A stretch of 64,000 bases of DNA from Sesamum alatum (Eukaryota; Streptophyta; Magnoliopsida; Lamiales; Pedaliaceae), in assembly GCA_034509735.1 (NCBI GenBank), contig JACGWO010000001.1, forward strand, positions 29,329,966 to 29,393,965, in the 5' to 3' direction. The notes under the pieces were generated by a model. The model was not told where the DNA came from and did not search any database. It was given only the letters and a program-made list of their open reading frames with translations. Every line of letters starts with the position of its first letter. Positions within the stretch are counted from its first letter, which is position 1. Made by a program: the position numbers and the translations under genes. Shown piece after piece: positions 20,116 to 34,200 of this stretch.

Positions 20116-23100
20116 GAGGGCTTGGAGAACCTTCATAATCAATCGTACGTCTGGATACATGCCTAATACTCAACACAATCGTAGGAAACACCTTGTACTT
20201 TCAGTCCTTATCATTGACTTATAGATGACCCATTTTTGGCTATAAATATATTTGTATTGACTCTGTAATCAATATTACAGCCACTCTTCGATTATATGAC
20301 TAGGACTCCATCTTATTCAACATAAAAATGCACTAGGACTACATCTAGAACACTCTTTCGAGCCATGGACTCAGCTTTATACCTTTGCGCAACGACAAAC
20401 TCCTTTAAACAAGTGAAGACACTAATGCACTTTTATCTTTGCCATATCGAGGGCTTGGAGAACCTTTTTAATCAATCATACGTCCGGATACATGCCTAAT
20501 ACTCAACACAATCTTAGGAAACACCTTTTGCTTTCAGTCCTTATCATTGACTGATAGATGACTCATTTTGGGCTATAAATATATTCGTGTTGACTCTAGT
20601 AATCAATATTAAAGCCACTCCTCAATTATATGATTTGGACTCCATGTTATTCAACATTGAAATGCACTAGGACTACATCTAGAACGTTCTTTCGAGCCAT
20701 GGACTCATCTTTGTACCTTTGCGCAAAGACAAAGTCCTTTAAACAAATTTAGACACTAATTTACTTTTATCTTTGCCATATCGAGGGCTTTGAGAACCTT
20801 CATAATCATTTCTACGTCTGGATATATGCCTAATACTCACCACAATCGTAGAAAACACCTTGTGCTTTCAGCCCTTATCATTGACTGATAGATGAGTAAT
20901 TTTTTGCTATAAATATATTCGTATTGACTCTATTATCAATATATTAAAGCCATTCTTCGATTATATAAATAGGACTCCATCTTATTCAACATAAAAATGC
21001 ACTAAGGCTACCTATAGAACACTCTTTCGAGCCATGGACTCAGATTTGTACCTTTGCTTAACGACAAACTCCTTTAAACAAGTTTAGCCTCTAATGCACT
21101 TTTATCTTTGCCATATCGAGGGCTTGGAGAACCTTCCTAATCAATCTTACGTCCGGATACATGCCTAATACTCAACACAATCGTAGGAAACACCCTGTGT
21201 TTTCAGTCCTTATCATTGACTGATAGATGGCTCATTTTGGGCTATAAATATATTCGTGTTGACTCTAATAATACATATTAAAGCCACTCTTCGATTATAT
21301 GACTTGGATTCCATGTTATTCAACATTAAACTGCACTAGGACTACATCTAGAACACTCTTTCGAGCCATGGAATCAGCTTTGTACGTTTGTGCAACGACA
21401 AACACCTTTAAACAAGTTCAGACCCTAATGTAATTTTATCTTTGCCATATCGAGGGTTGGAGAACCTTCATAATCAATCATACGTCTGGATATATGCTTA
21501 ATACTCAATACAATCGTAGGAAACACCTTGTGCTTTCAGCCCTTATCATTGACTGACAGATGACTCATTTTTTGCTATAGATATATTCGTATTGACTCTA
21601 ATATCAATATATTAAAGCCATTCTTCGATTATATAAATAGGACTCCATCTTGTTCAACATAAAAATGCACTAAGACTATATCCAGAACACTGTTTCGAGC
21701 CATGGACTAAGCTTTGTACCTTTGCACAACGACAAACTCCTTTAAACAAGTTTAGACACTAAGGCACTTATATCTTTGACATGTCGAGGGCTTGGAGAAC
21801 CTTCATAATCAATCGTACGTCCGGATACATGCCTAATACTCGACACAATCGTAAGAAACACCTTGTCCTTTCAGTTCTTATCGTTGACTGATAAATGACT
21901 CATTTTTTGCTATAAATATATTCGTATTGACTCTAATAATAAATATTAAAGCCATCTTTGATTATATGACTAGGACTCCATCTTATTCAACATAAAAATG
22001 CACTAAGGCTACCTATAGAACACTCTTTCGAGCCATGGACTCAGATTTGTACATTTGCTCAACGACAAACTCCTTTAAACAAGTTTAGCCTCTAATGCAC
22101 TTTTATCTTTGCCATATCGAGGGCTTGAAGAACCTTCATAATCATTTCTACGTCCAGATATATGCCTAATACTCACCACAATCGTACGAGACACCTTGTG
22201 TTTTCAGCCCTTATCATTGATTGATAGATGACTCATTTTTTGCTATAAATATATTCGTATTGACTCTAATATCAATATACTAAAGCCATTCTTCAATTAT
22301 ATAAATAGGACTCCATCTTGTTCAACATAAAAATGCACTAAGACTATATCCAGAACACTGTTTCGAGCCATGGACTAAGCTTTGTACCTTTGCACAACGA
22401 CAAACTCCTTTAAACAAGTTTAGACACTAAGGCACTTATATCTTTGACATGTCGAGGGCTTGGAGAACCTTCATAATCAATCGTACGTCTGGATACATGC
22501 CTAATACTCAACACAATCGTAAGAAACACCTTGTCCTTTCAGTTCTTATCGTTGACTGATAAATGACTCATTTTTGCTATAAATATATTCGTATTGACTC
22601 TAATAATAAATATTAAAGCCATCTTTGATATATATGACTAGGACTCCATCTTATTCAACATAAAAATGCACTAAGGCTACCTATAGAACACTCTTTCGAG
22701 CCATGGACTCAGATTTGTACATTTGCTCAACGACAAACTCCTTTAAACAAGTTTAGCCTCTAATGCACTTTTATCTTTGCCATATCGAGGGCTTGTAGAA
22801 CCTTCCTAATCAATTGTACGTCCGGATACATGCCTAATACTCAACACAATCGTAGGAAACACCCTGTGTTTTCAGTCCTTATCATTGACTGATAGATGAC
22901 TCATTTTGGGCTATAAATGTTGACTCTAATAATCAATATTAAAACTACTCTTCGATAATATGACTTGGATTCCCATGTTATTTCAACATTAAACTGCACT
23001 AGGACCACATCTAGAACACTCTTTCATGCCATGGAGTTCGCTTTGTACGTTTGTACAACGACAAACACCTTTAAACAAGTTCAGACCCTAATGTAATTTT

Positions 23101-26100
23101 ATCTTTGCCATATCGAGGGTTGGAGAACCTTCATAATGAATCATACGTCCGGATATATGCCTAATACTCAATACAATCGTAGGAAACACCTTGTGCTTTC
23201 AGCCCTTATCATTGACTGATAGATGACTCATTTTTTGCTATAAATATATTCATATTGACTCTAATATCAATATATTAAAGCCATTCTTCGATTATATAAA
23301 TAGGACTCCATCTTATTCAACCTAAAAATGCACTAAGACTATATCCAGAACACTGTTTCGAGCCATGGACTAAGCTTTGTACCTTTGCACAACGACAAAC
23401 TCCTTTAAACAAGTTTAGACACTAATGCACTTATGTCTTTGCCATGTCGAGAGCTTGGAGAACCTTCATAGTCAATCGTACGTCCGGATACATGCCTAAT
23501 ACTCAACACAATCGTAAGAAACACCTTGTCCTTTCAGTTCTTATCGTTGACTGATAAATGACTCATTTTTGGCTATAAATATATTCGTATTGACTCTAAT
23601 AATAAATATTAAAGCCATCTTCGATTATATGACTAGGACTCCATCTTATTCAACAATAAAATGCACTAAGGCTACCTATAGAACACTCTTTCGAGCCATG
23701 GACTCAGATTTGTACCTTTGCTCAACGACAAACTCCTTTAAACAAGTTTAGCCTCTAATGCACTTTTATCTTTGCCATATCGAGGGCTTGGAGAACCTTC
23801 CTAATCAATCATACGTCCGGATACATGCCTAATACTCAACACAATCGTAGGAAACACCCTGTGTTTTCAGTCCTTCTCATTGACTGATAGATGACTTATT
23901 TTGGGCTATAAATATATTCGTGTTGACTCTAATAATCAATATTAAAATCACTCTTCGATTATATGATTTGGATTCCATGTTATTCAACATTAAACTGCAC
24001 TAGGACTACATCTAGAACACTCTTTCGAGCCATGGAGTCAGCTTTGTACGGTTGTGCAACGACAAACACCTTTAAACAAGTTTAGACCCTAATGTAATTT
24101 TATCTTTGCCATATCGAGGGTTGGAGAACCTTCATAATCAATCATACATCGGATATATATGTCTAATACTCAATACAAACGTAGGAAACACCTTTTGCTT
24201 TCAGTCCTTATCATTGACTGGTAGAGGACTCATTTTGGGCTATAAATATATTCGTGTTGACTCTAGTAATCAATATTAAAATGTTATTCAACATTAAAAA
24301 TGCATTAGGACTACATATAGAACACTCTTTTGAGCCATGGACTCATCTTTGTACCTTTGCGCAAAGACGTTCCTTTAAACAAATTTAGACACTAAAGCAC
24401 TTTTATCTTTGCCATACAAGGTCTTGGAAAACCTTCATAATCAATCGTACGTCTGGATACATGCCTAATACTCAACACAATCGTAGGAAACACCTTGTGC
24501 TTTCAATCCTTATCATTGACTTATAGATGACTCATATTTGGCTATAAATATATTTGTATTGACTTTGTAATCAATATTACAGCCACTCTTTGATTATATG
24601 ACTAGGACTCCATCTTATTCAACATAAAAATGCACTAGGACTACATCTAGAACACTCTTTCGAGCCATGGACTCAGCTTTATACCTTTGCGCAACGACAA
24701 ACTCCTTTAATCAAGTGAAGACACTAATGCACTTTTATCTTTGCCATATCGAGGGCTTGGAGAACCTTCCTAATCAATCATACGTCCAGATACATGCCTA
24801 ATACTCAACACAATCGTAGGAAAACACCTTTAGCTTTCAGTCCTTAACATCGACTTATAGATGACTCATTTTGGGCTATAAATATATTCGTGTTGACTCT
24901 AATAATCAATATTAAAGCCACTCCTCAATTATATGATTAGGACTCCATGTTATTCAACATTAAAATGCACTAGGACTACATCTAGAACGTTCTTTTGAGC
25001 CATGACTCATCTTTGTACCTTTGCGCAAAGACAAAGTCCTTTAAACAAATTTAGACACTAATGCACTTTTATCTTTGCCATATCGAGGGCTTGGAGAACC
25101 TTCATAATCATTTGTATGTCCGGATATATGCCTAATAATCACCACAATCGTAGGAAACACCTTTTGCTTTCAGTCCTTATCATTGACTGATAGAATGACT
25201 CATTTTTTCCTATAAATATATTCGTATTGACTCTAATAATCAATATATTAAAGCCACTCTTCGATTATATAAATAGGACTTCATCTTATTCAACCTAAAA
25301 ATGCACTAAGACTATATCCAGAACACTGTTTCGAGCCATGGACTAAGCTTTGTACCGTTGCACAACGATAAACTCCTTTAAGCAAGTTTAGACACTAACG
25401 CACTTTTATCTTTGCCTTGTCGAGGGCTTGGAGAACTTTCATAATCAATCATACGTCCGGATACATGCCTAATACTCAACACAATAGTAAGAAACACCTT
25501 GTCCTTTTAGTTTTTATCGTTGACTGATAAATGACTCATTTCTGGCTATAAATATATTTGTATTGACTCTAATAATAAATATTAAAGCCATCTTTGATTA
25601 TATGACTAGGACTCCATCTTATTCAACATAAGAATGTATTAAAGCTACATATAGAACACTCTTTCGAGCCATGCACTCAGATTTGTACCTTTGCGCAACG
25701 ACAAACTCCTTTAACCATGTTTCGACTCTAATGTACTTTTTTCTTTGCCATATCGAGGGCTTGGAGAACCTTCCTAGTCAATCGTACGTCCGGGTACATG
25801 CCTAATACTCAAACACAATCGTAGGAAACACCCTGTGTTTCAGTCCTTATCATTGATTGATAGATGACTCATTTTTGGCTATAAATATATTCGTGTTGAC
25901 TCTAATAGTCAATATTGAAGCCACTCTTCGGTTATATTATTAGGACTGCATGTTATTCAACATTAAAATGCACTAGGACTACATCTAGAACACTCTTTTG
26001 AGCCAAAGACCCATCTTTGTACCTTTGCGCAAAGACGTCCCTTTAAACAAATTTAGACACTAATGAACTTTTATCTTTGCCATATCGAGGGCTTGGAGAA

Positions 26101-28575
26101 CCTTCATAATCAATCGTACGTCCGGATACATACCTAATACTCAACACAATCGTAGGAAACACCTTGTGCTTTCAGTCCTCATCATTGACTGATAGATGAC
26201 TCATTTAGGGCTATAATATATATTGGTATTGACTCTATTAATCAATATTAAAGCCACTGTTTGATTATATGACTTGGACTCCATCTTATTCGACATAAAA
26301 ATGCACTAGGACTACATCTAGAACACTCTTTCAAGCCGTGGACTCAGCTTTGTACCTTTGCGCAATGACAAACTACTTTAAACTAGTTAGACAGTAATGC
26401 ACTTTAATCTCTGCCATATCGAGGGCTTGCAGAACCTTCGTAATCAATCATACGTTCGAATACATGCCTAATACTCAACACTATCGTAAGGAACACCTTG
26501 TGCTTTCAATCTTTATCATTGACTGATAGATGACTCATTTTTGGCTATAAATATATTCGTATTGACTCTAGCAATCAATATTAAAGCCCTCTTGGATTAT
26601 TTGACTAAGACTCCATCTTATTCAACATAAAAATGCACTAGGACTACATATAGAACACTCTTTTGAGCTATGCACTCAGCTTTGTACTTTTGCGCAACGA
26701 CAAACTCCTTTAAACAAGTTTAGACACTAATGCACTTTTATCTTTGCCATATCGAGGGCTTGGAGAACCTTCTCAATCAATCGTACGTCCGGATACATGC
26801 CTAATACTCAACACAATCGTAGCAAACACCTTGTGCTTTCAGTCCTTATCATTCAATGATAGATGACTCATTTTGGGATATAAATATATTTGTATTGACT
26901 CTAATAATCAATATTAAAGCCATTCTTCGATTATATGACTAGGACTCCATCTTATTCAACATAAAAATGCACTAGGACTACATCTAGGACACTCTTTTGA
27001 GCTCTGGACTCAACTTTGTACTTTTGCGCAACGACAAACTCCTTTAAACAAGTTTAGACACTAAAGCACTTTTATCTTTGCCATATCGAGGGCTTGGAGA
27101 CCCTTCTTAATCAATCGTACGTCCGGATAATTGCCTAATACCCAACACAATCGTAAGAAACACCTTGTGATTTCAGTCCTTATCACTGACTGATAGATAA
27201 CTCATTTTGGGCAATAAATATATTCATATTGACTCTAATAGTGAATATTGAAGCCACTCTTTGGTTATATGATTATGACTGCATGTTATTCAACATTAAA
27301 ATGCACTAGGATTACATCAAAAACACACTTTCGAGCCATAGACTCATCTTTGTACCTTTGCGCAAAGACGTTCCTTTAAACATATTTAGACACTAACGAA
27401 CTTTTATCTTTGCCATATCGAGGGCTTGGAGAACTTTCATAATCAATCGTACGTCCGGATACATGCCTAATACTCAACACAATCGTAGGAAACACCTTGT
27501 GCTTTAAGTCCTTATCATTGACTGATAGATGACTCTTTTTTGGCTATAAATATATTTGTATTCACTCTGATAATCAATATTACAGCCAGTCTTCGATTAT
27601 ATGACCAGGACTCCATCTTATTCAACATAAAATGCACTAGGACTACATCTAATACACTCTTTCGAGCCATGGACTCATCCTTGTACCTTTGCGCCAAGAC
27701 GTTCCTTTAAACATATTTAGACACTAATGAACTTTTATCTTTGTCATATCGAGGGCTTGGAGAACCTTCATAATCAATCATACGTTCGGATACATGCCTA
27801 ACTCAACACAATCGTAAGAAACACCTTGTGCTTTCAGTCTCTATAATTGACTGATAGATGACTCTTTATTAGCTATAAATATATTTGTATTGACTCTGAA
27901 AATCAATATTACAGCCAGTCCTCGATTATATGACTAGAACTCCATCTTATTCAACATAAAAATGCACTAGGACTACATCTAGAACACTCTTTCGAGCCAT
28001 GGACTCAGCTTTGTACCTTTGCGCAATGACAAACTCCTTTAAACAAGTGAAGACACTAATGCACTTTTATCTTTGCCATATCGAGGTCTTGGAGAACCCT
28101 CCTAATCAATTGTACGTCCGGATACATGCCTAATACTCAACACAATCGTAGGAAACACCTTCTGCTTTTAGTCCTCATCATTGACTGATAGATGACTCAT
28201 TTTTGGCTATAAATATCTTCGTATTGACTCTAGCAATCAATATTAAAGCCCTCTTGGATTATATGACTAGGACTCCATCTTATTGATCATAAACATGCTC
28301 TAGGACTACATCTAGAACACTCTTTTGAGCTATGGACTCCGCTTTGTACTTTTGCGCAACGAGAAACTCCTTTAACCAAGTATAGACACAATTGCACTTT
28401 TATCTTTGCCATATCGAGGGCTTGGAGAACCTTCTTAATCAATCGTACGTCCGGATACATGCCTAATACCCAACACGATCATAGGAAACACCTTGTGCTT
28501 TCAATCCTTATCATTGACTGATAGATGACTCATTTTGGGCTATAAATATATTCGTATTGACTCTAATAATCAATA

Positions 28576-28772
28576 TTAAAGCCAGTCTTCGATTATAAAA
28601 TGCACTAAGACTACATCTAGAAAACTCTTTCGAGCCATGGACTCACTTTGTAACTTTGCGCAATGACAAACTCCTTTAAACAAGTTTAGACACTGATGCA
28701 CTTTTATGTTTTCCATATCGATGATAGATGACTCAGCTATAAATATATTTGTATTGACTCTAATAATCAATA
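28576..28772 (+). repeat. 197-bp deletion monomer, copy 1
   Basis: A shortened monomer with two diagnostic deletions: CGATTATAAAATGCACTA, lacking the usual GACTAGGACTCCATC segment, and CCATATCGATGATAGATGAC, lacking the CGTACGTCCGG to TTATCATTG segment. It is about 135 bp shorter than a full monomer. Its minus strand happens to be open for about 64 codons, which is not a gene. Confidence 0.9.
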
Positions 28773-31079
28773 TTAAAGCTACTCTTTGATTATATGACTA
28801 GGACTCAATGTTATTCAACATTAAAATGCTCTAGGACTACATCTAGAACACTCTTTCCAGCCATGAACTCAGCTTTGTACATTTCCGCAACGACAAACTC
28901 GTTTAAACAAGTTTAGACAGTAATCCACTTTTATCTTTGCCATATCGAGGGTTGGAGAACCTTCATTATCAATCGTATGTCCGAATACATGCCTAATACT
29001 CAATACAGTCGTAGGAAACACGTGCTTTCAGTCATTATCATTAACTGATAAATGACTCATTTTGGGCTACAAATATATTCGTATTGACTATAATAATCTA
29101 TTCTAAAGCAACTCTCCGATTGTATGATTAGGACTCCATGTTATTCAACATTAAAATGCAGTACGACTAAACCTAGAACACTCTTTTAAGCAATGAACTC
29201 ATCGTTGTACCTTTGCGCAAAGACAAACTCCTTTAAACAAATTTAGACTCTAATGCACTTTTATCTTTGCCATATCGAGGGCTTGGAGAACCTTCATAAT
29301 CAATCGTACGTCCGGATACATGCCTAATACTCAAAACAATTGTAGGAAACACCTTGTGCTTTCAGTCCTTATCACTGACAGATATATGACTCATTTTTTG
29401 TTATAAATATATTCGTATTGACTCTAATAATCAATATTAAAGTCACTCTTCGATTATATGACTACGACTCCATCTTATTCAACATAAAAATGCACTAAGG
29501 CTACATCTAAAACACTCTTTCGAGCCATGGACACAGCTTTGTACCTTTGCGCAACGACAAACTCTTTTAAACAAGTTTAGACACTAAAGCACTTTTATCT
29601 TTGCCATATCGAGGGCTTGGAAACCTTCATAATCAATACTACGTCCGGATACAAGCCTAATACTCAACAGAATCGTAGGAAACACCTTGTGGTGTCCGTT
29701 CTTATGATTAACTGATAGATGACTCATTTTTTACTATAAATATATTTGTATTGACTCTAATAATCAATAATAAAACCACGCTTCGATTATATGACTAGGA
29801 CTCCATCTTATTCAACATAAAAGTGCACTAGGACTACATCTCGAACACTCTTTCGAGCCATGGACTCAGTTTTATACCTTTGCGCAGCGACAAACTCCTT
29901 TAAACAAGTTTAGACAACAAACGCTCTCTTATGTTTGCCATATCGAGGGCTTGGAGAACCTTCATAATCAATCGTACGTCCGAATACATGCCTAATACTC
30001 AACACAATCGTAGCAAACACCTTGTGCTTTCAGTCCTTATCATTGACTGATAGATGACTCATTTTTGGCTATAAATATATTCGTATTGACTCTAATAATC
30101 AATATTAAAGCCACTCCTCGATTATATGACTAGGACTCCATCTTATTCAACATAAAAATGCACTAGGACTACATCTCGAACACTCTTTCGGGTCATGGTC
30201 TCAGCTTTGTACCATTGCCCAACGAGAAACTCCTTTAAGAAAGTTTAGACACTAAAGCACTTTTATCTTTGTAATATCGAGGGCTTGAGGAACCTTCATA
30301 ATCAATCGTACGTCCGGATACATGCCTAATACTCAACAGAATCGTAGGAAACACCTTGTGCTTTCAGTTCTTATGATTGACTGATAGATGACTCATTTTT
30401 TACTATAAATATATTCGGAATGACTCTAATAATCAATATTAAAACCACGCTTCGATTATATGACTAGGACTCCATCTTATTCAACATAAAAATGCACTAG
30501 GACTACATCTCGAACACTCTTTCGAGCCATGGACTCAGCTTTGTACCTTTGCGCAACGATAACGCACTCTTATGTTTGCCATATCGAGGGCTTGGAGAAC
30601 CTTCATAATCAATCGTACGTCCGGATACATGCCTAATACTCAACACAATCGTAGCAAACACCTTGTGCTTTCAGTCCTTATCATTGACTGATAGATGACT
30701 CATTTTTGGCTATAAATACATTCGTATTGACTCTAATAATCAATATTAAAGCCACTCTTCGATTATATGACTAGGACTCCATCTTATTCAACATAAAAAT
30801 GCACTAGGACTACATCTCGAACACTCTTTCGGGTCATGGTCTCAGCTTTGTACCTTTGCCCAACGAGAAACTCCTTTAAACAACTTTAGACACTAAAGCA
30901 CTTTTATCTTTGTCATATCGAGGGCTTGGAGAACCTTCATAATCAATCGTACGTCCGGATACATGCCTAATACCCAATACAATCGTAGGAAACACCTTGT
31001 GCTTTCAATCCTTATCATTGACTGATAGATGACTCATTTTGGGCTATAAATATATTCGTATTGACTCTAATAATCAATA

Positions 31080-31276
31080 TTAAAGCCAGTCTTCGATTAT
31101 AAAATGCACTAAGACTACATCTAGAAAACTCTTTCGAGCCATGGACTCGCTTTGTAACTTTGCGCAATGACAAACTCCTTTAAACAAGTTTAGACACTGA
31201 TGCACTTTTATCTTTTCCATATCGATGATAGATGACTCAGCTATAAATATATTTGTATTGACTCTAATAATCAATA
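31080..31276 (+). repeat. 197-bp deletion monomer, copy 2
   Basis: Same two deletion junctions as the copy at 28576. The surrounding sequence (about 30960-32200) matches that around copy 1 with few differences. Confidence 0.9.
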
Positions 31277-34200
31277 TTAAAGCTACTCTTCGATTATATG
31301 ACTAGGACTCCATGTTATTCAACATTAAAATGCTCTAGGACTACATCTAGAACACTCTTTCGAGCCATGAACTCAGCTTTGTACATTTCCGCAACGACAA
31401 ACTCGTTTAAACAAGTTTAGACAGTAATCCACTTTTATCTTTGCCATATCGAGGGTTGGAGAACCTTCATAATCAATCGTATGATACATGCCTAATACTC
31501 AATACAGTCGTAGGAAACACGTGCTTTCAGTCATTATCATTAATTGATAAATGACTCATTTTGGGCTATAAATATATTCGTATTGACTATAATAATCAAT
31601 ACTAAAGCCACTCTCCGATTGTATGATTAGGACTCCATGTTATTCAACATTAAAATGCACTACGACTACATCTAGAACACTCTTTTAAGATATGAACTCA
31701 TCGTTGTACCTTTGCGCAAAGACAAACTCCTTTAAACAAATTTAGATACTAATGCACTTTTATCTTTGCCATATCGAGGGCTTGGAGAACCTTCATAATC
31801 AATCGTACGTCCGGATACGTGCCTAATACTCAAAACAATTGTAGGAAACACCTTGTGCTTGCAGTCCTTATCACTGATAGTTATATGACTCATTTTTTGT
31901 TATAAATATATTCGTATTGACTCTAATAATCAATATTAAAGTCACTCTTCAATTATATGACTACGACTCCATCTTATCAACATAAAATGCACTAAGGCTA
32001 CATCTAGAACACTCTTTCGAGCCATGGACTCAGCTTTTTACCTTTGCGCAACGACAAACTCCTTTAAACAAGTTTAGACACTAAAGCACTTTTATCTTTG
32101 CCATATCGAGGGCTTGGAAACCTTCATAATCAATGCTACGTCCGGATACAAGCCTAATACTCAACAGAATCGTAGGAAACACCTTGTGCTTTCCGTTCTT
32201 ATGATTGACTGATAGATGACTCATTTTTTACTATAAATATATTCGTATTTACTCTAATAATCAATATTTAAAACCACGCTTCGATTAATGACTAGGACTC
32301 CATCTTATTCAACATAAAAGTGCACTAGGACTACATCTCGAACACTCTTTCGAGCCATGGACTCAGCTTTGTACCTTTGCGCAACGATACCGCACTCTTA
32401 TGTTTGCCATATCGAGGGCTTGGAGAACCTTCATAATCAATCGTACGTCCGGATACATGCCTAATACTCAACACAATCGTAGCAAACACCTTGTGCTTTC
32501 AGTCCTTATCATTGACTGATAGATGACTCATTTTTGGCTATAAATACATTCGTATTGACTCTAATAATCAATATTAAAGCCACTCTTCGATTATATGACT
32601 AGGACTCCATCCTATTCAACATAAAAATGCACTAGGACTACATCTCGAACACTCTTTTGGGTCATGGTCTCAGCTTTGTACCTTTGCCCAACGAGAAACT
32701 CCTTTAAACAACTTTAGACACTAAAGGACTTTTATCTTTGTCATATCGAGGGCTTGGAGAACCTTCATAATCAATCGTACGACCGGATACATGCGTAATA
32801 CTCAACACAATCGTAGCAAAACACCTTGTGCTTTCAGTCCTTATCATTGACTGATAGATGACTCATTTTGGGTATAAATATATTTGTATTGACTCTAATA
32901 ATCAATATTAAAACCACTCCTCGATTATATGACTAGGACTCCATCTTATTCAACATAAAAATGCACTAGGACTACATCTCGAACACTCTTTCGGGTCATG
33001 GTCTCAGCTTTGTACCATTGCCCAACGAGAAACTCCTTTAAGCAAGTTTAGACACTAAAGCACTTTTATCTTTGTAATATCGAGGGCTTGGGAACCTTCA
33101 TAATCAATCGTACATCCGGATACATGCGTAATACTCAACACAATCGTAGCAAACACCTTGTGCTTTCAGTCCTTATCATTGACTGATAGATGACTCATTT
33201 TTGGCTATAAATATATTCGTATTGACTCTAATAATCAATATTAAAGCCACTGCTCGATTATATGACTAGGACTCCATCTTATTCAACATAAAAATGCACT
33301 AGGACTACATCTCGAACACTCTTTTGGGTCATGGTCTCAGCTTTGTACCATTGCCCAACAAGAAACTCCTTTAAGCAAGTTTAGACACTAAAGCACTTTT
33401 ATCTTTGTAATATCGAGGGCTTGGGGAACCTTCATAATCAATCGTACGTCCGGATACATGACTAATACTCAACAGAATCGTAGGAAACACATTGTGCTTC
33501 CAGTTCTTATGATTGACTGATAGATGACTCATTTTTTACTTTAAATATATTCGGAATGACTCTAATAATCAATATTAAAACCACGCTTCGATTATATGCC
33601 TAGGACTCCATCTTATTCAACATAAAAATGCACTAGGACTACATCTCGAACACTCTTTCAAGCGATGGACTCAGCTTTGTACCTTTGCGCAACGACAAAC
33701 TCCTTTAAACAAGTTTAGACACTAACGCACTCTTATGTTTGCCATATCGAGGGCTTGGAGAACCTTCATAATCAATCGTACGACCGAATACATGCCTAAT
33801 ACTCAACACAATCGTAGCAAACACCTTGTGCTTTCAGTCCTTATCATTGACTGATAGATGACTCATTTTTGGCTATAAATACATTCGTATTGACTCTAAT
33901 AATTAATATTAAAGCCACTCTTCGATTATATGACTAGGACTCCATCCTAGTCAACATAAAAATGCACTAGGACTACATCTCGAACACTCTTTCGGGTCAT
34001 TGTCTCAGCTTTGTACCTTTGCCAACGAGAAACTCCTTTATACAACTTTAGACACTAAAGCACTTTTATCTTTGTCATATCGAGGGCTGGGAGAACCTTC
34101 ATAATCAATCGTACATCCGGATACATGCCGAATACTCAACACAATCGTAGCAAACACCTTGTGCTTTCAGTCCCTATCATTGACTGATAGATGACTCATT